Shown piece by piece: positions 1 to 6,145 of a stretch of DNA of 19,860 nt. The first letter of the stretch is position 1; the number at the start of each line of letters is the position of its first letter. A program made the translations under genes and the position numbers. The stretch lies in NCBI RefSeq assembly GCF_040675535.1, contig NZ_JBFAPC010000106.1:1-19860 (forward strand). Reading direction: 5' to 3'. The DNA is from Patulibacter sp040675535 (GTDB lineage: Bacteria; Actinomycetota; Thermoleophilia; Solirubrobacterales; Solirubrobacteraceae). The notes under the pieces were generated by a model, which was not told the origin of the DNA, searched no databases, and worked only from the letters and a program-made list of their open reading frames with translations.

Positions 1-120
1 GCCGCTCTTGAAGCGCTGGATCTTCAGCGCCCGGTTCAGCCGCGACGCGCCGATGGGCGTCAGCGTCACCTTGAGGTTGGAGAGCGCCGGGCCGACGGGC
101 GGCCGGGCCGGCAACGGCGC
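1..120 (-). pseudogene. HtaA-like domain fragment, runs off left edge
   Basis: Read on the minus strand, this stretch encodes a segment containing LSNLKVTLTPIGASRLNRAL followed by KIQRFKSG, and it continues past the left edge. The pattern (KVTLTP, then LNRAL, then a Phe-Lys-x-Gly turn) resembles repeats of secreted HtaA-type or related cell-surface beta domains of high-GC actinobacteria. That assignment is by memory of family style and is tentative. The reading frame opens just after a TGA at 156-154 and has no convincing ATG or GTG before the domain-like part, and no signal peptide. It therefore looks like a fragment without its 5' end rather than an intact gene start. The part beyond the window would decide this. 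Confidence 0.35.
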
Positions 121-153
121 AGGGCCGGTGGAAGCCCCTCCGCGACCCGCTTC

Positions 154-225
154 TCAGCGGACCGCGACCTCCACGGCCGTCGCCGGGCCGCGGGAGTAGG
201 GGCAGGTCACGGACGGCAGCCCCAC
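154..225 (-). pseudogene. C-terminal remnant of Ohr/OsmC-type peroxidase
   Basis: The minus strand encodes a short tail, VTCPYSRGPATAVEVAVR followed by TGA (156-154). Ohr-type organic hydroperoxide resistance proteins end in CPYS, six residues, then a short beta strand such as IDVTL. Here the order and spacing are the same: CPYS, six residues, VEVAV, stop. The Cys of CPYS is the resolving/peroxidatic C-terminal Cys of that family. Upstream (higher coordinates) the frame soon meets a TGA near 280 and encodes nothing resembling the rest of the roughly 140-residue protein. Only the last 20-25 residues survive. I infer a truncated relic; a chance resemblance is possible because the match is short. 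Confidence 0.42.
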
Positions 226-326
226 GGCCCGGAGCCGGGCACGTCCGTGCCGGGACGGATGCGGGCTGGCACGCCGGGATCATCGCCCGTCCGGCCCGCC
301 GCGTCGGCCCGGGGCGCCCGCGGCAC

Positions 327-1859
327 TCAGTCCGCCGCCCCACCCCGCACCGTCGCCCGGGCCACCCGGGCCCGGCGCGCCTCCAGCGCGTTCGGGGCCA
401 GCACCGCGACCGTCGCGAGGACGCCCACCAGCGCGACGCCCATGACCAGCGTCGTCGCGGGCTGCAGGGCGTCGAGCACGCCAGCGGCCTGGTCGCCGCC
501 GCTCGTCTGGCCGGCGACCACCGCGGTCACCAGGGCCAGCACGATCGCGCCGCCGACCTGGAAGCTCGTGTTGACGAGGCCGGACGCCAGGCCCTGCTCG
601 TGGTCCTCGATGCCGGCCGTGGCCTGCATGTTGAGGGCCGGGAAGCAGAGCGCGAAGCCGACGCCGAGCAGCAACATCGTCGGCAGGATCCCGGTGACGT
701 ACGTCGGGGTCGCGTCGGCGCGGAGGAACAGCGCGTAGGCCGCGGCGAACGAGATCAGGCCGACGAGGATCACCGGCGCGGTGCCCACGCGGTCGACGAT
801 CGCCCCGGTGCGCGGCGCGCCGAACGCGACGAGCAGCCCGGCGGGGAGGAACGCCATCGCGGTCTCCAGCGGCGACCAGCCCAGCGAGTCCTGCAGGTAC
901 AGGGTGCCGATGAACTGGAATCCGACGTAGGACCCGAACATCAGGAGCGCGGCGACGTTGGCGTGGACGATGTGCCGCGAGCGGAAGACGCCGAGGCGGA
1001 CCAGCGGGTGCTCCGTGCGCCGCTCGATCGCGAGGAACGACCCGAGCAGCCCGGCGCTGACGGCGAACGCCGCGAGCGTCACGGGGTCCAGCCAGCCGCG
1101 GCCCGGCGCCTCGACGACGGCGTAGACGAGCAGCAGCATCGAGCCGGTGATCGTCGCCGCGCCGGCGAGGTCGTAGTGGCGGTGCCCCGCGTCGTCGGGC
1201 GCGTCCTTCTGGATGAAGCGCGACGCGGCGACCAGCAGCAGGATCGCGATCGGGGCGGGCAGCAGGAAGGTCCAGCGCCAGCCGAGCTCGGTCAGGACGC
1301 CGCCGAAGACGAGGCCGAGCGAGAAGCCGCTCGCGCCGCAGGCCGCGTAGATCGAGAGCGCGCGGTTGCGGGCGTGGCCCTCGCGGAACGTCGTCGTGAT
1401 GATCGACAGGCCGGCCGGCGCGGTGAACGCCGCGGCGACGCCCTTGATGAAGCGGGTGGCGATCAGCAGGGTGCCGTCGTCGACGAGCGCGCCGAGCAGC
1501 GAGGCGACCGCGAAGACCGCCAGCGCGACCAGGAACACCCGCCGCCGCCCGAGGAGGTCCGCGGCGCGGCCGCCGAGGAGCAGCAGCCCGCCGTAGCCCA
1601 GCACGTAGCCGGAGACGACCCACTGCAGCGTGCCGGCGGACAGGTGGAGGTCCGTGCCGATCGACGGCAGCGCGACGCCGACCATCGAGACGTCCAGGCC
1701 GTCGAGGAAGAGGGCGCCGCAGAGGACGATCAGGGCGCCCCAGACGCGGGCGTCCCAGTGCTCGCCGTCGACGGTCCGCGAGGGACCGTCCGGCGCGGCG
1801 GTTGGCGCCCCGCCGGCGCCCGCCGGCGCGGCGGCGCCGGCGTTCCCGCCGGACGTCAC
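327..1859 (-). CDS. DHA2-type MFS multidrug transporter
   Basis: This is a 510-residue proton-coupled exporter of the DHA2 (EmrB/QacA-like) branch, which usually has 14 membrane helices. The N-terminus (about 1-40) is a hydrophilic Gly/Ala-rich tail. TM1 carries LDGLDVSMVGVALPSIG, the equivalent of motif D1. A loop-2 motif A is visible as GRAADLLGRRRVF, and a WRWTFLLPAP motif follows TM6. I chose the GTG at 1859: it overlaps the TGA of the upstream small ORF as GTGA, and the sequence further upstream does not look like transporter. The gene lies divergent from marR, which suggests the usual arrangement in which a MarR protein represses its neighbouring efflux pump. Substrate is unknown. Confidence 0.93.
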   Translation of the reverse strand: MTSGGNAGAAAPAGAGGAPTAAPDGPSRTVDGEHWDARVWGALIVLCGALFLDGLDVSMVGVALPSIGTDLHLSAGTLQWVVSGYVLGYGGLLLLGGRAADLLGRRRVFLVALAVFAVASLLGALVDDGTLLIATRFIKGVAAAFTAPAGLSIITTTFREGHARNRALSIYAACGASGFSLGLVFGGVLTELGWRWTFLLPAPIAILLLVAASRFIQKDAPDDAGHRHYDLAGAATITGSMLLLVYAVVEAPGRGWLDPVTLAAFAVSAGLLGSFLAIERRTEHPLVRLGVFRSRHIVHANVAALLMFGSYVGFQFIGTLYLQDSLGWSPLETAMAFLPAGLLVAFGAPRTGAIVDRVGTAPVILVGLISFAAAYALFLRADATPTYVTGILPTMLLLGVGFALCFPALNMQATAGIEDHEQGLASGLVNTSFQVGGAIVLALVTAVVAGQTSGGDQAAGVLDALQPATTLVMGVALVGVLATVAVLAPNALEARRARVARATVRGGAAD

Positions 1860-2134
1860 GACGCCACCGCCCGCCCGGACGACGCGGCGACGACGGCGGA
1901 GCCGGCCCCCGCGGAGGCCGAGCCCGAGCCGGCGCCCGCGGCCCGAGCCGCGGCCCGGCGCTCGGCCCGGACGGCGGCGCGGTCGGCCGCCTCGCTGGTG
2001 CGGCGCACGCGCTGGGCGGCGAACCAGGCGGACGCGGCGCCGCCGACGGGGGTGACCGACGGCGGCGTGAAGAAGGAGCGGGCGGGGCCGGCGGCGTGGC
2101 CGGCGGTGCCCGACTGGGTGGGAGGAGATGCCAT
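1856..2134 (-). CDS. small Ala-rich ORF overlapping the MFS gene
   Basis: This 92-residue ORF starts at ATG 2134 and ends in TGA overlapping the GTG of the MFS gene by 4 nt (GTGA), the classic layout for translational coupling. The start sits 7 nt downstream of a TATACT hexamer (2147-2142), so the transcript may be leaderless and begin at this ATG. The middle part (about 19-66: SFFTPPSVTPVGGAASAWFA, then arginine-rich QRVRRTSEAADRAAVRAERR) looks more protein-like than the Ala/Ser/Gly-rich C-terminal third. No membrane segment or known domain is recognised. It may be a real leader protein, or merely the translated 5' leader that couples the transporter. An upstream ATG at 2203 would add 23 residues but would begin inside the presumed operator. 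Confidence 0.45.
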   Translation of the reverse strand: MASPPTQSGTAGHAAGPARSFFTPPSVTPVGGAASAWFAAQRVRRTSEAADRAAVRAERRAAARAAGAGSGSASAGAGSAVVAASSGRAVAS

Positions 2135-2141
2135 GCGGCGA

Positions 2142-2147
2142 AGTATA
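2142..2147 (-). promoter_or_regulatory. -10 hexamer TATACT of small ORF/MFS unit
   Basis: TATACT on the minus strand, followed by 7 nt and then ATG 2134. This predicts transcription starting at or next to the start codon. No Shine-Dalgarno sequence is present. Confidence 0.6.
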
Positions 2148-2207
2148 TGCACACGCATCTTCTGCTCCTGCATCATCTGCGTGAACATCTTCTGTGCGTG
2201 CATGCAC
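2147..2207. promoter_or_regulatory. probable MarR operator region with palindromes and three 15-bp repeats
   Basis: The divergent region between the MFS unit and marR contains a partial palindrome ATGCACACGCAT (2147-2158) and a perfect palindrome GTGCATGCAC (2198-2207), with centres 50 bp apart. Between and beside them the decamer RCATCWTCTG occurs three times at exact 15-bp steps (2155, 2170, 2185). The first palindrome overlaps the -10 hexamer of the minus-strand unit. This is the expected place for a MarR dimer to repress both promoters. That the repeats are binding sites is inference. Confidence 0.5.
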
Positions 2208-2238
2208 AGGTCCTCCGGGTGCTAGGCTGACCCTTGCG

Positions 2239-2616
2239 ATGACCCCTGAACCCACGGTCGAGCGCTGGCGGACGATCCTCTCCGCCCACGCCGCGATCAC
2301 CTGCGCGCTGGAGCGCGAGCTCCAGAACGGCCACGGCCTCTCGGTCAGCGAGTTCGAGGTGCTGGAGCGCCTCGTCGAGGACGCGTGCCGCGAACGCCGC
2401 ATCCAGGAGCTCGCCGACGCGGTGCACCTGAGTCAGAGCGCGACGACCCGCGTGGTCGGCCGGCTGGAGAAGGACGGCCTGGTCTGCCGCAACATGTGCG
2501 CGTCGGACCGGCGCGGCGTCTTCGCGGCGATCACCGACGACGGCCGCACCCGCTACGCCGAGGCGCGCCCGACCCAGCGCCGCGTGCTCGACGAGCACCT
2601 CGCCCCCGCGGCGTAG
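2239..2616 (+). CDS. MarR-family transcriptional regulator
   Basis: This 125-residue winged-helix repressor is slightly short for the family (usually about 140). A helical N-terminal dimerisation part (about 1-45) is followed by the DNA-binding domain (about 50-100): ELADAVHLSQSATTRVVGRL is the helix-turn-helix, and the wing contains the family-typical ASDRRGVFAAITDDG. MarR proteins usually sense small aromatic ligands and release a neighbouring operator. I chose ATG 2239; an ATG at 2194 would add residues unlike the family and would sit in the operator. A TAGGCT hexamer at 2223-2228 is a possible -10, which would leave a leader of only a few nucleotides. The divergent MFS unit is the likely target. 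The stop lies 11 nt from the convergent GntR gene. Confidence 0.9.
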   Translation: MTPEPTVERWRTILSAHAAITCALERELQNGHGLSVSEFEVLERLVEDACRERRIQELADAVHLSQSATTRVVGRLEKDGLVCRNMCASDRRGVFAAITDDGRTRYAEARPTQRRVLDEHLAPAA

Positions 2617-2627
2617 CGCCCCCGGGC

Positions 2628-3281
2628 TCAGCCCTCGATCGACGCCGCCCGCGCGGCGTCCAGGTGCGCCGCGATCAGTGCGGCGGCCCGCTCCGCGTCG
2701 CCGGCCGCCACCGCGTCGACGATGCCCTCGTGCTCGGCCAGCAGCTCGTCCGGCCGGGGCCCGCCGCGGCGCATCATCGCCACCGTCATCCGGTCCTGCC
2801 GGTCGCGCAGGCCGTCGTAGAAGCGCAGCAGGACCCGGTTGCCGGAGGCCGCGACCCAGGCGCGGTGCAGCCGGCGGTCGGCCTCGGCGGACGCGACGAG
2901 GTCGCCCGCCCCCGCGAGCCGGCGCTGGTCCGCCAGGATCGCCCGCAGCTCCGCGACCAGCGCGGGGTCGACCGGCCCCGACAGGACGGTGCGCAGCGCG
3001 TCCGCCTCGACGAGCAGCCGCGCCGCGAACAGCTCGCAGGCCTCGCGGGTCGAGACGGGCACCACCAGCGCGCCGCGCTTGGGGTAGAGCGCGAGCAGCC
3101 CCTCGGCCTCGAGCTGCAGGAAGGCCTCGCGCACCGGGGTGCGGCTGACGCCGACCGCGTCCGCGACCGCCCCCTCGCTGAGCAGGTCGCCGTCCTCGAT
3201 CGACCCGTCGACCAGCCGGCCCTTGACGTGGTCGTAGACGCGGCGGGACGCCGGGGGCGCGGTGCGGGGTGCCGGGCTCAT
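2628..3281 (-). CDS. GntR-family regulator, FCD (FadR) subfamily
   Basis: This is a 217-residue transcription factor. Residues about 13-80 form the GntR winged helix, with the hallmark LSEGAVADAVGVSRTPVREA and the wing KRGALVVPVS. Residues about 85-210 form the all-helical FCD ligand domain, with conserved metal/ligand-binding positions visible in DRRLHRAWVAASGN, in LLAEHEGIVDAV and in AAHLD. FCD regulators typically bind small carboxylic acids. I chose ATG 3281, which begins MSPAPRTAP. Two in-frame ATGs 12-15 nt upstream exist but lie within the shared promoter. A TATGAT hexamer (3297-3292) would give a leader of only a few nucleotides. It is divergent from an MFS transporter with just 17 bp between start codons, so it probably controls that gene and itself. 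Confidence 0.93.
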   Translation of the reverse strand: MSPAPRTAPPASRRVYDHVKGRLVDGSIEDGDLLSEGAVADAVGVSRTPVREAFLQLEAEGLLALYPKRGALVVPVSTREACELFAARLLVEADALRTVLSGPVDPALVAELRAILADQRRLAGAGDLVASAEADRRLHRAWVAASGNRVLLRFYDGLRDRQDRMTVAMMRRGGPRPDELLAEHEGIVDAVAAGDAERAAALIAAHLDAARAASIEG

Positions 3282-3298
3282 GCTTAGATACATCATAG
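3282..3298. promoter_or_regulatory. 17-bp divergent promoter gap, GntR / MFS
   Basis: Only 17 bp separate the two start codons. The gap is locally AT-rich in a 75% GC genome. It contains TATGAT on the minus strand (3297-3292) and TAGATA on the plus strand (3285-3290). ATG(8 nt)CAT half-sites flank the centre (3280-3293). Both promoters must overlap each other and extend into the coding regions, so one bound GntR dimer could block both. Confidence 0.45.
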
Positions 3299-4666
3299 AT
3301 GCAACACGCCCCCGCCACCAGGCCGCCGGTCCGCACCGGCACCGCGACCGGCGCCGCCGACGGCCCACGGCCGGCCGCGACGGCCCGCCGCGCGGCCCCG
3401 TCGCTGCGCCGCGCGTGGGTCGTCTGGGCGGTCGGCGCGGCGGCCTACCTCGTCGCGATGCTCCACCGGATGTCGCTCGGCGTGGCCGGCAGCGACGCCG
3501 CCGAGCGCTTCGGGGTCGCGGTCGGCGCGCTCGGCGTCTTCACGTCGCTGCAGCTCGTCCTCTACCTCGTGATGCAGATCCCGGCGGGCCTGCTCGCGGA
3601 CCGCTTCGGCCCGCGCCGCACGCTCGCGATCGGCCTCGCGGTGATGGCGGCCGGCGAGCTGCTCTTCGCGGTCGCGCACTCGATGCCGGTGGGCCTCGTC
3701 GGCCGCGGGCTCGTCGGCGTCGGCGACGCCCTGACGTTCCTGAACGTCCTGCGCCTCGCGCACGCCTGGTTCCCGTCGCGCCTGCAGCCGATCCTCGCGG
3801 CGCTCACGGGGTTCGCGGGCGCGCTCGGCCAGCTCGTCTCGACGGTGCCGCTCGAGCTCGGCCTGCGGCACCTGCACTGGACCGGCACGTTCCTGCTGCT
3901 CGGCGGCCTGACGGGCGTCCTGGTCCTGCTGCCGCTGCTCGTCGTCCGCGACCGCCCGGACCGGCCGCCGCCCGGTCACGCCAGCGAGGGCGACGCCGCG
4001 GCCCCCGGCGGCCCGGCCCACGAGCCGATCCGGCGCACCCTCGCCGCCGCGTGGCGCCGCCCGGCGACCCGGCAGGGGTTCTTCCTCCACATGGGCGCGC
4101 TGGCGCCGTTCCTGATCGTCGCCGCGGTCTGGGGCGTCCCGTACATGACGGACGCGCAGGGGATGGACCGCGCCACCGCCGCAGGGTTCCTGCTCGCCGG
4201 GTCGATCGCGTTCGCCGTCAGCGGGCCGCTGGTCGCGCTGCTCGTCGGCTCGGACGGCCGCCGCCAGCGGATCGCGGCGCTCGCGCTGCCGGCCGGCTCC
4301 GCCACCGCCTGGGCGGTGCTGCTGCTGTGGCCGGGCGCCGTCGTGCCGCGCGGGGTCCTGCTGGCCGCCCTGGTCGTCACGGGGATCGGCGCGGGCGGGT
4401 CGATGCTCGCGTTCGAGATCTCGCGGCGCACGGCCCCGTCGTCGGCGACCGGCAGCGCGGCGGCGCTCGTCAACTGCGGCGGCTTCTCGGCGGCGGTCGT
4501 CGGGTCGCTCGTGATCGGCCGGTTCCTCGGCGACGGCGGCAACGGCGCGGTGGCGACCCAGCACGCGATGCTGCCCGTCCTCGTGATCGCGCTGCTCGGG
4601 CTCCTGGGCGGCCTGGCGACCCGGGACCGTCCGTCGGAGCGCGTCGTCCCGGCCGCCGTTGTGTGA
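3299..4666 (+). CDS. MFS transporter, 12-helix type
   Basis: This is a 455-residue major facilitator with a hydrophilic, Pro/Ala-rich N-terminal tail (about 1-35), then two six-helix bundles. Motif A is visible in the second loop as GLLADRFGPRRTL. The charged central loop lies around residues 210-260. Residues around TM1 (AYLVAMLHRMSLGVAG) recall the ACS/nitrate-sialate-like branches that take up or export organic anions, but I cannot name a substrate. The start ATG 3299 is nearly abutting the divergent GntR/FCD gene, suggesting regulation by that protein. The TGA at 4664-4666 leaves 40 nt before the next gene on the same strand, which has its own promoter-like hexamer. Confidence 0.9.
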   Translation: MQHAPATRPPVRTGTATGAADGPRPAATARRAAPSLRRAWVVWAVGAAAYLVAMLHRMSLGVAGSDAAERFGVAVGALGVFTSLQLVLYLVMQIPAGLLADRFGPRRTLAIGLAVMAAGELLFAVAHSMPVGLVGRGLVGVGDALTFLNVLRLAHAWFPSRLQPILAALTGFAGALGQLVSTVPLELGLRHLHWTGTFLLLGGLTGVLVLLPLLVVRDRPDRPPPGHASEGDAAAPGGPAHEPIRRTLAAAWRRPATRQGFFLHMGALAPFLIVAAVWGVPYMTDAQGMDRATAAGFLLAGSIAFAVSGPLVALLVGSDGRRQRIAALALPAGSATAWAVLLLWPGAVVPRGVLLAALVVTGIGAGGSMLAFEISRRTAPSSATGSAAALVNCGGFSAAVVGSLVIGRFLGDGGNGAVATQHAMLPVLVIALLGLLGGLATRDRPSERVVPAAVV

Positions 4667-4693
4667 CGCGCGACCAGATCGCCGACGGTCCCG

Positions 4694-4699
4694 TAGGAT
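4694..4699 (+). promoter_or_regulatory. -10 hexamer TAGGAT, leaderless start at 4707
   Basis: TAGGAT, then 7 nt, then ATG 4707. No Shine-Dalgarno sequence lies between them, so the transcript probably starts at the codon. Confidence 0.6.
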
Positions 4700-4706
4700 C
4701 GGATCG

Positions 4707-5540
4707 ATGACTCGAGGACGCAGCCGGGGCGCCGTGCTCGCCCGCACCGCGCTCGCCGTGGGCACGACGGCCCTCCTGGCCCTCGGCGCCGCGGGGTGCG
4801 GCGGGGGGAAGGACGACGCACCGAGCGCGAAGGCCGGGGCCGCGGACCACGCCGACAAGGCGAAGCTCGTCGCCGTCGCCCGCCCCGACGACGCCGAGGC
4901 CGGCGACGCCTCGCCGCTGCCCGACGGCGAGAACACCGGCCCCGCCGCGCCGAAGCCCGCCACCGTCGGCGAGCGCAGCGCCGAGAAGGCCGCGAAGGCC
5001 CAGCCGTCCGAGGCCGACTCCGGGATCTCCCCCGGCGCCCCGAGCGACGCGGAGATCCGCGCCGAGCTGGGCGAGATGAAGAAGGTCCAGAAGCAGGCGG
5101 CGAAGGACGCCCTGAGGGCCGGCCCGAGCGCGCCGCTCGAGCTGACCGGCAAGGCGAACGCGAAGGCCCCGGCCGGCGCCCCCGCCGCGATCGCCGCGAT
5201 CATCGGCTCGGCCAACGCGATCGCCCGCTTCCCGTACGTCTACGGCGGCGGCCACGGCTCGTTCGTCGACACCGCCTACGACTGCTCCGGCTCCGTCAGC
5301 TACGCGCTGGCGGGCGCCGGCCTGCTGAACGCGCCGCTCGTCTCCGGCGACCTCGCCAAGTGGGGCGACCCGGGCCCCGGCCGCTGGGTCACGATCTACG
5401 CCAACGAGGGCCACGTCTTCATGACGGTCGCCGGCGTCCGCTACGACACGAGCGGTCGCTCCGGCGTCTACGGCAGCCGCTGGCAGGCGAACTCGCGCAG
5501 CACGGCGGGCTTCGCCGTCCGGCACCCGCCGGGCCTCTGA
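4707..5540 (+). CDS. NlpC/P60-like peptidoglycan hydrolase lipoprotein
   Basis: A 277-residue predicted lipoprotein. Residues 1-30 are a lipoprotein signal peptide ending at Cys31 (LALGAAGC). A long charged, Ala/Pro/Lys-rich linker follows (about 35-165). The C-terminal 110 residues look like a minimal NlpC/P60 fold: FPYVYGGGHGSF, then YDCSGSVSYAL with the candidate nucleophile Cys193, then EGHVFMTVAG with His236. Family members cleave gamma-D-glutamyl-meso-DAP or related peptide bonds in the wall. In many NlpC proteins the linker helps span the envelope. Start choice is supported by the signal peptide and by TAGGAT 7 nt upstream. Whether it is active is not shown; the third catalytic residue cannot be assigned by eye. 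Confidence 0.85.
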   Translation: MTRGRSRGAVLARTALAVGTTALLALGAAGCGGGKDDAPSAKAGAADHADKAKLVAVARPDDAEAGDASPLPDGENTGPAAPKPATVGERSAEKAAKAQPSEADSGISPGAPSDAEIRAELGEMKKVQKQAAKDALRAGPSAPLELTGKANAKAPAGAPAAIAAIIGSANAIARFPYVYGGGHGSFVDTAYDCSGSVSYALAGAGLLNAPLVSGDLAKWGDPGPGRWVTIYANEGHVFMTVAGVRYDTSGRSGVYGSRWQANSRSTAGFAVRHPPGL

Positions 5541-6052
5541 GCGGGGTCTGGCCCGACCTCGTCCTCAACCGGCGCTACGCCGCGGTGCCGTCGATCCTCG
5601 ACCGGCTGCCCGGCGGGCGTCGGTCCTCGCGGCGCCGCCCCCGGACGGCGTCGACCTCACGATGCGGGTGTGGCACGGCGCGTTGCTGGCCCTCGCGGCG
5701 ACCGAGGACGGCCGTTCCGCCGAGGCCCGGGAGCACGGCCGCTCCGCGGCCCCGGGAGCTGGCGCTCGACGCCCGGGCGATCGTCGACGACTGCGTCGAC
5801 GTCGGCAATCTCGCGGCCCGTCTGGCCGACGTCGAGGACGCGATCGCCCGCCCGCAGGTGGGGTCGGGGCTGTCGCCCGCGGAGGCTTGCGTCCTGCCGC
5901 TCCTGTCGACCGGCCTCTCGCTCGCGGAGATCGGCGACCAGCGCTACACCTCGCGCAACACCGTCCGGATGACCTACCGCCGGCTCGGGGTGTCCTCGCG
6001 CGACGAGGCGGTGGCGGTGGCCCGGAGGCGCGGGCTGCCGGGTGGGCACCCG
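5541..6052 (+). pseudogene. decayed LuxR/MalT-like regulator
   Basis: Pieces of a MalT-like LuxR regulator lie in two reading frames. Frame A at about 5546-5610 reads WPDLVLNRRYAAVPSILDRL, then frame B at about 5641-5755 reads VDLTMRVWHGALLALAATED and onward, then frame A again from about 5755. This last part contains NLAARLADVEDAIARP and the HTH region SPAEACVLPLLSTGLSLAEI. Two frameshifts are therefore needed. The HTH is also damaged: between SRNT-V and YRRLGVSSRDEAVA about four residues of the recognition helix are missing (SRNTVRMTYRRLG against the usual SRNTVKTHxxxIYRKLG). No start codon is apparent, and the ATPase and most of the TPR part of a family member (usually about 900 residues) are absent. 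I judge it a pseudogene with internal deletions. Confidence 0.75.
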
Positions 6053-6145
6053 CGCAGGACCGCCGCGGACGACGAAGGCTGGCGACCGGCGCCCACCCCC
6101 GGGACGTCGCGTCCTCCTCGCCCCGGGCCCGCCCCCCGGGCCCGC

